Origin: Halomonas stenophila
Lineage (GTDB): Bacteria; Pseudomonadota; Gammaproteobacteria; Pseudomonadales; Halomonadaceae
Assembly: GCF_014192275.1 (NCBI RefSeq)
Contig: NZ_JACHXR010000002.1
Span: 267,583 to 331,582, forward strand
Reading direction: 5' to 3'
Length of the DNA: 64,000 nt
Made by a program: the position numbers and the translations under genes
Notes under the pieces: generated by a model
Seen by the model: only the letters and a program-made list of their open reading frames with translations
Database searches by the model: none
Told to the model about the DNA's origin: nothing
Part shown: piece after piece, positions 1 through 7,377 of the stretch
How the letters are laid out: every line of letters begins with the position of its first letter
Numbering within the stretch: the stretch's first letter is position 1

Positions 1-1169
1 ACGTTGTTGACCGCCGCGGCGATGACGATGCCGAGGACGACCGTGTCCGGGGCGATGGTGCCGTGGGACAGTCGGGCCAGCGACAGGGTGACGGCACCGA
101 CATCGGCCATGCCGGAGGTGGCGGCCAGGAGGTAGACCCCGGCATCGCCCAGCCAGTCCTGGAGCCAATGGCCGAGCAGCATGATCACCGCCAGCAGCAC
201 ACCGAACAGCAGTGCCATGCGCAGTTCCAGGGGGTTCTGGTTCAGTTCCGGCCGGTCGACCTTGGCCGCCCGGCGGTGCGAGCGCCAGATGAGCAGCGCG
301 GCCACATAGAGCAGCATGGCCATCGCCGTCACCGGCAGCGCCAGCGGCGCGAGCAGGGCCGGGTTGATCACCAGGCAGTAGAGCAGGATGCGCGGGAACA
401 TGGTGCCGCAGGCGATCAGGATGCCGGCCGCCAGCAGTGGCGAGAATTCCTGGTGTTGCCGCGACAGCCGGGCGAAGTGCAGGGTCAGGGCGGTGGAGGA
501 GCTCAGCCCGGCGAACAGGCTGGTGAAGAGGATGCCCCTCTCCGGCCCTCCGACACGGATGGCGAAGTAGCCGACGAAGGAGATGGCCGCGACCAACACG
601 ACCATCCACCAGATCTCGTACGGGTTGAGGGCCGCTCCGGGCCCCATGGCGCGGTCGGGCAGCAGCGGCAACATCACCACCGAGATCAGCAGCAGCTTGA
701 GGCCGGCGTCCATCTCGTGGGCCTGTAGCTGGTTCAGCAGGCCGTGGATCTCGCGCTTGTTGTCGAGGATGACCGCGGTGATCACGGCGCAGGTGGTGGC
801 CAGGGCCAGGTCCACGGCCACCGCGATGGCGCCGAAACAGAAGGTCAGCAGCAACCCCACCAGGCCGGTGATGCTGTAGTCCTGGCTCAGGGGCATGCGG
901 GCCCGGTAGGCCGCCAGGGCGGAGCCGGCCACGGCGAGAAACAGTAGCGGGAAGGCCCATTCGGTCACGGCGTCGGCGAGCAAGGCGGCGATGCCACCGA
1001 GCAGCCCCACCAGGGCATGGGTTCGCACCCCGGCGATGCGTTCGCCGGCCTCCCGCCTCCGGGCGACCCAGCCTCGCTCGATGCCGATCAGGGCCCCCAG
1101 CAACAGGGCCACGGCCAGCCGGATGGCCATCTCGTTGCCGACGATGAACTGCTGGGTGACCTCGTCCAT
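1..1169 (-). CDS. MgtC/SapB-DUF4010 family membrane protein (partial, C-terminus outside window)
   Basis: Polytopic inner-membrane protein of the MgtC/SapB plus DUF4010 type; no transport substrate is established for this architecture. It reads in from the window edge, with 389 codons visible. The first 140 residues carry the MgtC hallmark ALLLGALIGIERGW followed by hydrophobic helices. From about residue 180 the DUF4010 part follows, with glycine/serine-rich helices such as FAGLSSSTALTLHFARLS and ATSGMADVGAVTLSLARLS, and the reading stops inside a helix at VIAAAVNN. The ATG at 1169 has an AGAGGAG ribosome site about 10 bases upstream. It is divergent from the SPW-repeat gene. Family assignment is firm; function is not. 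Confidence 0.85.
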   Translation of the reverse strand, partial: MDEVTQQFIVGNEMAIRLAVALLLGALIGIERGWVARRREAGERIAGVRTHALVGLLGGIAALLADAVTEWAFPLLFLAVAGSALAAYRARMPLSQDYSITGLVGLLLTFCFGAIAVAVDLALATTCAVITAVILDNKREIHGLLNQLQAHEMDAGLKLLLISVVMLPLLPDRAMGPGAALNPYEIWWMVVLVAAISFVGYFAIRVGGPERGILFTSLFAGLSSSTALTLHFARLSRQHQEFSPLLAAGILIACGTMFPRILLYCLVINPALLAPLALPVTAMAMLLYVAALLIWRSHRRAAKVDRPELNQNPLELRMALLFGVLLAVIMLLGHWLQDWLGDAGVYLLAATSGMADVGAVTLSLARLSHGTIAPDTVVLGIVIAAAVNN

Positions 1170-1317
1170 GCCTGGGCGGCTCCTCTTTCGGCCATCCGTG
1201 ATCGTTGAAGAAACACTTGCTCATATTCTGGGCGTTCGTCGCCGGATGGGGAAGTCGAGGTGCCTCGGCAAGGTTCCCTTTCCGCGCTCGACATCGGACG
1301 TCGCGCGCCTGGGTCGG

Positions 1318-1338
1318 TTATCCACAGCCTGTGGAAAA
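1318..1338. promoter_or_regulatory. Perfect DnaA box with inverted near-box
   Basis: TTATCCACA (1318-1326) is an exact match to the strong DnaA-box consensus. It is followed after three bases by TGTGGAAAA (1330-1338), which is one mismatch from an inverted box (TGTGGATAA). The pair lies in the 261-base divergent spacer between the MgtC/DUF4010 gene and the SPW gene. It may titrate DnaA or place a neighbour under DnaA control. There is no AT-rich unwinding region or dnaA/dnaN nearby, so it is not proposed as oriC. Confidence 0.5.
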
Positions 1339-1351
1339 GCCTCGGAAATCG

Positions 1352-1367
1352 TCTATAAACTTATAGA
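1352..1367. promoter_or_regulatory. 16-bp palindrome TCTATAA-AC-TTATAGA
   Basis: Two perfect 7-base arms are separated by AC, about 65 bases upstream of the SPW start codon and in a locally AT-rich patch of a GC-rich spacer. Such a site could be an operator or could contain a -10 element (TATAAA or TATAGA). No regulator family is recognised from the arms. Confidence 0.4.
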
Positions 1368-1430
1368 TGAGGCAGCCATACGCTTGCCAGAACGACCCAG
1401 ACGACCGGAACCCCGGTAGGGAGGTGAGTC

Positions 1431-1796
1431 ATGAATACGCTGGAACTGAAGTCCCGCTGGCGTGAATGGCTGATGCTGCTGTTCGGCGCCTGGTTGGTCG
1501 TGTCGCCTTTCGTGCTCGGCTTCACCGCGGTCGCCGAGGGAATGGCCATGTGGAGCGCGGTCATCCTGGGCCTGATCGTGGCCGGGTTCGCCGTCGCCGA
1601 GATCATGAAGCCCCGGGAGTGGGAAGAATGGGTCAGCGTGGTGCTCGGGGCGGCCCTGATCGTCGCGCCCTTCGCGCTGGGTTTCGCCGCTGCCCCGCTG
1701 GCGCTGTGGAACAGCCTGATCATGGGCGTGCTGGTGGGGGGCGATGCCATCTGGAGCCTCGTCGACATGAAGCACCACGGCGGTCACGCCGCCTGA
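1431..1796 (+). CDS. SPW-repeat membrane protein
   Basis: Small integral membrane protein of 121 residues with two tandem SPW repeats. Repeat 1 (about residues 7-30) ends in VVSPFVLGF and repeat 2 (about 62-86) ends in IVAPFALGF; in both, a tryptophan-bearing segment (RWREWL, EWEEWV) is followed by a hydrophobic helix. Four membrane segments are expected. The ATG follows a strong GGGAGGTGAG ribosome site. The family is widespread but has no known biochemical role. It is a single-gene unit, divergent from the MgtC/DUF4010 gene, and a good hairpin follows its stop codon. Confidence 0.85.
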   Translation: MNTLELKSRWREWLMLLFGAWLVVSPFVLGFTAVAEGMAMWSAVILGLIVAGFAVAEIMKPREWEEWVSVVLGAALIVAPFALGFAAAPLALWNSLIMGVLVGGDAIWSLVDMKHHGGHAA

Positions 1797-1821
1797 CGCC
1801 CGAACGCCATGGGCGAAGCGA

Positions 1822-1855
1822 GAGGGGAGGCCACGGCCTCCCCTCCGTCTTGTCT
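1822..1855 (+). terminator. Terminator between convergent SPW and aconitase-like genes
   Basis: GAGGGGAGGCC (1822-1832) pairs perfectly with GGCCTCCCCTC (1835-1845) over a 2-base gap and is followed by CGTCTTGTCT. The 11-bp stem with a moderately T-rich tail fits a rho-independent terminator for the SPW gene. Confidence 0.7.
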
Positions 1856-1974
1856 CAGGGGGCGGGCCACGGCCTGGAACTCGAAAGACTGGCATTCGCT
1901 TCATGTCGCAAGGCGTCGTCGGCCTTGGCGGGCGATGCTACCGGCAGCCTCGGTGGTAAGCAGGTCGAACGTCG

Positions 1975-3909
1975 TCACTCCCGGCGTATCAGGTTGATCA
2001 GGCTGCCGTGGCGTATCATCTCGATCTGGCGCGGCGACAGGCCGTGGTGCATGCGGTAGCGCCGGTCGCGGGTGCGGTTGTGCAGGCTGAGTTCCTCGCC
2101 CGCCGCCAGCGCCTCGACCGCGTCGTCCAGGGCCAGCTCGTCGTCCTGGGCGATGGTCGCGTAGTCGTCGGGATCGACGAAGGTCAGCGGCACGATGCCG
2201 AAGTTGGCCAGGTTCTGCCAGTGGATGCGGGCGAAGGAGAGGGCACAGACCACCCGTAGCCCCAGGTAGCGCGGGGCGATGGCGGCATGCTCGCGGCTCG
2301 AGCCCTGACCGTAGTTGCGACCGGCGACGATGACGAAACCGTCGCCGTCGAGGGCCTGGGCGCGTCGGCAGAACTCGGGGTCGACGGCCTTGAAGACATG
2401 CTCGGCGATGGCCGGGATGTTGCTGCGCAGCGGCAGCACCTCGGCGCCGGCGGGCATGATCTCGTCGGTGGAGACGTCGTCGCCCACCCGGAGCAGCACC
2501 GGGCCGCGGAACGCGGCGGGGATCGGCGCGAAGTCCGGCAGGCTCTTGACGTTGGGGCCCTTGACCAGCGCCACGCCGGCGCCGTCTGCGGCAGGGGGCA
2601 CCAGCATCTCGCGGTTGATCACCAGGTCCTCGGGCTCGGTGAAGCGCGGATAGTCCATGTCCAGCTCGCGGGGGTCGGTGATCCGACCCGTCAGGGCGGC
2701 GGCGGTGGCGGTCTCGGGGCTGCACAGGAACACCCGGTCCTCGGGGGTGCCGGAACGCCCGGGGAAGTTGCGTGGCACGGTGCGTAAGCTGTTGCGGCCG
2801 CTGGCCGGCGCCTGGCCCATGCCGATGCAGCCGTTGCAGCCGGCCTGGTGCAGGCGGGCGCCGGCACGGATCAGCCGTGCCAGGTAGCTGTGCAGCGTCA
2901 GGTTCTCGAGGATCTGGCGCGAGGTCGGGTTGATGTCGAAGGAAACGCCCGGTGGCACCCGGCGGCCCTCGACCATCATCGCCGGCACCGCGAAGTCGCG
3001 CAGTCCCGGGTTGGCCGAGGAGCCCACATAGGCCTGGTAGATGGCCTCGCCGGCCACCTCGCGCACCGGCCGCACCTTGCCGGGGCTGCTGGGCAGGGCG
3101 ATCAGTGGCTCGAGGCGCGACAGGTCCAGCGTCACCCGCTCGTCGTAGTCGGCGCCATCGTCGGCCTCGAGCGCCCGCCAGGCGTCGCCGCGCTGCTGTC
3201 GGGCGAGGAAGCGCCTGACCTCGGCGTCGGCGGGGAATACCGAGGTGGTGGCGCCCATCTCGGTGCCCATGTTGGCGATCACGTGGCGGTCCATGGCGCT
3301 CAGGGCGTCGAGCCCGGGACCGTAGTATTCGAAGATACGCCCCGCCCCGCCCTTGACGTCGTAGCGGCGCAGCATCTCCAGCACCACGTCCTTGGCGCTG
3401 ACCCAGTCGGGCAGCGTGCCGGTCAGTTCCACCCCCACCACCCGGGGCATGGCCAGATACAGCGGCTCGCCGGCCATGGCCAGGGCCACCTCCAGGCCGC
3501 CGGCGCCGATGGCCAGCATACCCAGGGCGCCGGCGGCGGGGGTATGGCTGTCCGAGCCGACCAGGGTCTTGCCCGGGACCCCGAAGCGTTCCTGGTGCAC
3601 CGGGTGGCTGACGCCGTTGCCCGCCGGGCTGAACCAGACGCCGAACTTGCGGCAGGCGCTCTGCAGGAAGAGGTGATCGTCGGGATTCTTGAAGTCCTCC
3701 TGGAAGAGGTTGTGGTCGACGTACTGGGCCGACAGCTCGGTGCGCACGCGGTCGCGCCCCATGGCCTCGAACTCCAGCATCACCAGGGTCCCGGTGGCGT
3801 CCTGCGTCAGGGTCTGGTCGATCGTCAGCGCGATCTCCTCGCCCGGGATCAGGCGGCCCGACACCAGGTGGGACTCGATCAGTTTCTGGGTCACGTTGCG
3901 CCGACTCAT
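1975..3909 (-). CDS. Aconitase-family hydro-lyase (aconitate hydratase, about 640-residue type)
   Basis: Predicted 644-residue cytosolic aconitase-superfamily enzyme with the catalytic (LeuC-like) part first and the swivel (LeuD-like) domain at about residues 465-640, including YGQGSSREH at 533-541. Start ATG 3909 is preceded by GGGAGG. Two cluster-type cysteines are visible in GCNGCIGMG (C358, C361). The position that normally gives the first [4Fe-4S] ligand (GSCTN) reads GSSAN, with Ser298 instead of Cys. The protein is far shorter than AcnA/AcnB (about 860-890 residues). It is close to aconitate hydratases of about 640-650 residues, but could act on another hydroxy-acid. No TCA neighbour is present. 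It is divergent from the exported methyltransferase gene. Confidence 0.8.
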   Translation of the reverse strand: MSRRNVTQKLIESHLVSGRLIPGEEIALTIDQTLTQDATGTLVMLEFEAMGRDRVRTELSAQYVDHNLFQEDFKNPDDHLFLQSACRKFGVWFSPAGNGVSHPVHQERFGVPGKTLVGSDSHTPAAGALGMLAIGAGGLEVALAMAGEPLYLAMPRVVGVELTGTLPDWVSAKDVVLEMLRRYDVKGGAGRIFEYYGPGLDALSAMDRHVIANMGTEMGATTSVFPADAEVRRFLARQQRGDAWRALEADDGADYDERVTLDLSRLEPLIALPSSPGKVRPVREVAGEAIYQAYVGSSANPGLRDFAVPAMMVEGRRVPPGVSFDINPTSRQILENLTLHSYLARLIRAGARLHQAGCNGCIGMGQAPASGRNSLRTVPRNFPGRSGTPEDRVFLCSPETATAAALTGRITDPRELDMDYPRFTEPEDLVINREMLVPPAADGAGVALVKGPNVKSLPDFAPIPAAFRGPVLLRVGDDVSTDEIMPAGAEVLPLRSNIPAIAEHVFKAVDPEFCRRAQALDGDGFVIVAGRNYGQGSSREHAAIAPRYLGLRVVCALSFARIHWQNLANFGIVPLTFVDPDDYATIAQDDELALDDAVEALAAGEELSLHNRTRDRRYRMHHGLSPRQIEMIRHGSLINLIRRE

Positions 3910-4090
3910 GCCTGCCTCCCGCGTCGCTGTCGCTATAGACGTCAGTCTAGCAGCCGGTCCGTGGCGGCCAGCGGGGGCGAGCGGCACCGGCCTCGGGGCG
4001 GTCCCCGCCACGTCTGGACTATGCTGGGGACACGATTCCTTATCCCGCCACCCCGAGGCGTGATGCCCCGAGATGGCAAGGGGAACGGCG

Positions 4091-4879
4091 ATGATGCCCA
4101 GATTCCTCGGCGGCACCGTGCGACTCGCGGCGCTGTCCATATGTCTGGCAACCCCGCCGGTCGTCGCCCAGGAGACCGAGACCGAGGTCCTGCTCCAGGC
4201 CACGCCGGCGGAGGTATCCGTGCGGCGGCCGGCCTTCGCCCCCGATCCCTTCGGCGAGCCGCGTGAGGCCATGGTGCAGGACCATATCGTCGCCCGGGGC
4301 GTGGAGGACGAGGCGGTGCTCGCCGCCATGCGTCGGGTGCCGCGACACCGCTTCGCGCCGGAGGTGCCGCCGCGGCGGGCCTATCGCGACGAGCCTCAGC
4401 CCATCGGCCACGGCCAGACCATCTCCCAGCCGTACATCGTGGCCCTGATGACCGAACGGTTGGGGCTGGAGCCCGACGATCGCGTCCTGGAGGTGGGCAC
4501 CGGCTCCGGTTACCAGGCGGCCATCCTCGCCGAGATCGTCCGCGAGGTCGTGACCCTCGAGATCATCCCGGCGCTGGCGACGCAGGCCGCCGAGCGGTTG
4601 GACGACCTGGGCTACACCAACATCACCGTGCTCCAGGGCGATGGCTACTATGGCCATCCGTCCCGGGCCCCCTTCGACGCCATCATCGTCACCGCCGCCG
4701 CGCGGCATGTGCCGCCACCGCTGGTGGCCCAGCTGCGCTCCGGCGGGCACATGGTGATCCCGGTGGGCCAGATGCTCTGGGTCCAGAACCTGCTGTTGCT
4801 GGAGAAGGACGCCGCCGGCGAGATCAGTACCCGCAACCTGGCCTCGGTGCGGTTCGTGCCGCTCACCGGCGGTCATTGA
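4091..4879 (+). CDS. Exported protein-L-isoaspartate O-methyltransferase-like protein
   Basis: PCMT-fold, S-adenosylmethionine-dependent methyltransferase expected to methylate isoaspartyl residues in damaged proteins. The SAM-binding motif VLEVGTGSGYQ (about 132-142), the active-site segment GQTISQPYIVA (about 108-118) and AIIVTAA (about 198-204) match cytosolic Pcm. The unusual part is the N-terminus: a basic start, the hydrophobic run LAALSICLATPPVVA and a probable signal-peptidase cut near residue 26, then about 30 linker residues before the fold. Start ATG 4091 (or 4094) is chosen because AAGGGG lies 7-8 bases upstream; an in-frame ATG at 4073 lacks a site. The stop abuts the start of the next gene, so the two are probably coupled. 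Confidence 0.8.
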   Translation: MMPRFLGGTVRLAALSICLATPPVVAQETETEVLLQATPAEVSVRRPAFAPDPFGEPREAMVQDHIVARGVEDEAVLAAMRRVPRHRFAPEVPPRRAYRDEPQPIGHGQTISQPYIVALMTERLGLEPDDRVLEVGTGSGYQAAILAEIVREVVTLEIIPALATQAAERLDDLGYTNITVLQGDGYYGHPSRAPFDAIIVTAAARHVPPPLVAQLRSGGHMVIPVGQMLWVQNLLLLEKDAAGEISTRNLASVRFVPLTGGH

Positions 4880-7228
4880 GTGGCGATGACGGGGGCGCCG
4901 ACACGACTCGACCTGGCGGCCCTGTCGGGGGTGTCGGCCGCCCTGCTGGCGCTGGAGGTGCTGCTGCTGCGGCTCTTCGCCTTCAGCCATTGGCACCACT
5001 TCGCCGGCCTGGCGGTCTCCCTGGCCCTGCTGGGCCTGGGAGCGGCCGGCACCACCCTGGCGCTGGCCGGGCGCCACCGCGCCAGCCGCGGGGACGGCTG
5101 GTTCCTCGTCGGCCTGCTGGTCACCGGCTTCGGCTACCTGTTGCTGCTCGGCCTGCAGTCCCGGATCGCCCTGCGTCCCCTGGTGGCCGGCTGGCACCCC
5201 GCCGAGCTGGCCCGGCTGCTGCTGGTCGACTTCGTCGCCTTCCTGCCCTTCTTCGGGGCCGGCCTGGCCATCGGCCAGGTCTTCCTGCGCTGGCCCCGGC
5301 ACACCCGGCGCCTCTACGCGGCCGACCTGCTCGGCGGCGGCCTGGGCAGCCTGGGGGCCGCGGGCCTGCTGGCGGTGGCGCCGGTGGAGGTGGGCCTGGC
5401 GGTGGTCGCCGCCCTGTTGTTCGCCCTGACCGGCCTCTGGGCCGTCCGGCGTCGCCTACGGGCCGGGGCGCTGGCCGGCCTGCTGGGGCTGGGGATATCG
5501 TTGGCCGCCGTGCTCCAGCCGCCGGCGCCGGCGATGTCCGACTTCAAGGCCCTGTCGCGGCTGCGCGAGCTGCCCGGCGTCGAGACCCTGGCGGTCGAGC
5601 CCGGGCTGGCCGGCCGGCTGACGGTGCTGCGGGCCGAGAGCCTGCGCTTCGCCCCGGGACTCAGCCTTCGCTGGCCGCGGGGCGTGCCGGCCCAGGACGT
5701 CGCGGTGATCGGCAGCGACCGGGTGGTGCCGCTGCCACGCGCCTGGCCGGCGCCCGCCGAGCACCTGGCGGCCTCCCTGGCGGGCCTGCCGCTGCGCCTG
5801 CGTCCCGAGGGCCCGGTGCTGGTGCTGGGCAGCAGCGCCTGGCAGACCCCGCTGGCCGCCCAGGGCCGGCCGGTGAGCTGGGGGGAGCCGGACGGCCGGC
5901 TGCTCGACATCGCCCGGGCTCGAGGCGCCCCCGAGGCCGGCATGACGCTGGTGGAGGAGGGCGCCTGGCGCTTTCTCGCCACCGCCGAACCGGGCGCCTT
6001 CGCCGTGATCGCCCTAGACCGCGCCTGGGCGGGCGGCGACGCCGCCAGCGAGGACTATGCGCTGACGGTCGAGGGGCTGTCACTGGCGCTGGCGGCCCTG
6101 TCGGACGACGGCCTGCTGGCCATCCCGCTGCCCCTGGATTACCCGCCGCGCCACTATCCGCGCCTGATGGCCAGCCTGACGGAGGCCCTGGCCCGGCAGG
6201 ACGGGCCGGCCCCGGGCGAGCGGGTCGCCGTGCTGCGCGGCCTGCAGGCGCTGCTGGTGCTGGCCTCGCCGCAAGCGCTGAGCGAGGCGGACCGGGGCAC
6301 GCTGAGCGCCTTCGCCGAGCGCTGGCGCTTCGACACGGCCTGGCGACCGGGCCTGGACCGGGAGGCGACCAACCGCTTCCACCGCCTGGACACGCCGCTC
6401 TTCCATGACATCGCCCGGGCCGTCTTCGCCGGTCGCCCGCTGCCGGCCGAGGCCCGGCGCTTCCACACCGCCCCGGCGGAACTCGACCGGCCCTATCCGT
6501 GGCGCTCGCTGGCCTGGTCCCAGGCACCGGGCCTGGTGCAGGAGCTGGGCGGCCGGGGCTGGAGCTACCTCGACTGGACGCTGATCCTGTCGCTGGTCGC
6601 CACCCTGGTGGCGAGCCTGCTGGCCTTCCTGCTGATCCTGGTGCCGCTGGGACGGCTGCCGCCGATCCGCCCGCCCTTCCGCCGGCTCTCGGTGGCCGGC
6701 TACTTCGCCGCGCTGGGCTTCGGCTACATCCTGGTGGAGCTGGTGATCTTCCAGCGCCTGATCCTCTACCTGGGCGAGCCGGTGCTCGCCGCCGCCCTGG
6801 TTTTCGCCACCTTCCTGGTCGGCTCGGGGCTGGGCAGCGCCATGGCCCCCGAAAGCGCGACCCGGGCCAGCCGGCGGACGGTCTATCTCGCCGTGGCCGG
6901 CGGTCTCGCCCTGGCCCTGGTGCCCTTCGCCGCCGTTCGGCTGTTGAGCGAGCCGGTACTGCCGCTGCGGCTGCTGGTCCTGGTCGCACTGCTGTTGCCG
7001 CTGGCCTGGGCCATGGGGCGTCCCTTCCCCTGGGCACTGCGCCAGCTCGCCGACCAGCGCCGCTGGATCCCCTGGGCCTGGGGCATCAACGGCTTCGCCT
7101 CGGTACTGGGAGCCTCGCTGGCCTCGCTGGTCTCGGTGCAGTTCGGCCAGTCCACCACCCTGGCCGCCGGCATCCTCTGCTACGTGGCGGCCTTCGCCAT
7201 CGCCGGGCGCTGGTTGACGCCGCGCTGA
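4880..7228 (+). CDS. Spermidine-synthase-like polytopic membrane protein
   Basis: Membrane protein of 782 residues (GTG 4880; ATG 4886 is an alternative). About six N-terminal helices (residues 10-215) are followed by a soluble region (about 220-560) and a C-terminal block of about seven helices that includes GFGYILVELVIFQRLILYLG, typical of membrane-embedded spermidine-synthase-like proteins. I cannot find the canonical aminopropyltransferase GGGDG nucleotide motif in the soluble part, so spermidine synthesis is doubtful. It starts directly after the stop of the exported PCMT gene with no separate ribosome site of note, implying translational coupling and a shared task. Function is unknown; a role in supplying or using a SAM-type substrate at the membrane is speculation. 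Confidence 0.7.
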   Translation: MAMTGAPTRLDLAALSGVSAALLALEVLLLRLFAFSHWHHFAGLAVSLALLGLGAAGTTLALAGRHRASRGDGWFLVGLLVTGFGYLLLLGLQSRIALRPLVAGWHPAELARLLLVDFVAFLPFFGAGLAIGQVFLRWPRHTRRLYAADLLGGGLGSLGAAGLLAVAPVEVGLAVVAALLFALTGLWAVRRRLRAGALAGLLGLGISLAAVLQPPAPAMSDFKALSRLRELPGVETLAVEPGLAGRLTVLRAESLRFAPGLSLRWPRGVPAQDVAVIGSDRVVPLPRAWPAPAEHLAASLAGLPLRLRPEGPVLVLGSSAWQTPLAAQGRPVSWGEPDGRLLDIARARGAPEAGMTLVEEGAWRFLATAEPGAFAVIALDRAWAGGDAASEDYALTVEGLSLALAALSDDGLLAIPLPLDYPPRHYPRLMASLTEALARQDGPAPGERVAVLRGLQALLVLASPQALSEADRGTLSAFAERWRFDTAWRPGLDREATNRFHRLDTPLFHDIARAVFAGRPLPAEARRFHTAPAELDRPYPWRSLAWSQAPGLVQELGGRGWSYLDWTLILSLVATLVASLLAFLLILVPLGRLPPIRPPFRRLSVAGYFAALGFGYILVELVIFQRLILYLGEPVLAAALVFATFLVGSGLGSAMAPESATRASRRTVYLAVAGGLALALVPFAAVRLLSEPVLPLRLLVLVALLLPLAWAMGRPFPWALRQLADQRRWIPWAWGINGFASVLGASLASLVSVQFGQSTTLAAGILCYVAAFAIAGRWLTPR

Positions 7229-7377
7229 GGGGAGCCGCCTCGCCGCGCCATGGTGAGAATGCCGTGCGCGACCTATGCTGGCGGGAGACGTCCGCCGGTG
7301 GTCTGCGTGACCGGCATGGCGAAGGGCATCGCCAGCGATCCGCCGGTCGCTCACCGATATCCGGGGAGTTCGAGGAC

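Noticed and set aside
1318..1338. Chromosomal replication origin
   Set aside because: A single DnaA box pair with no AT-rich unwinding region and no dnaA, dnaN or gidA neighbours.
4880..7228. Functional spermidine synthase
   Set aside because: Only the membrane part resembles the SpdSyn-like family; no GGGDG-type nucleotide motif was found in the soluble region.
6499..7377. N-terminal extension of lhr into the preceding gene
   Set aside because: The frame is open, but the translation is Gly/Arg/Ala-rich noise over the membrane-protein gene. Conserved Lhr sequence and a ribosome site begin at 7378.
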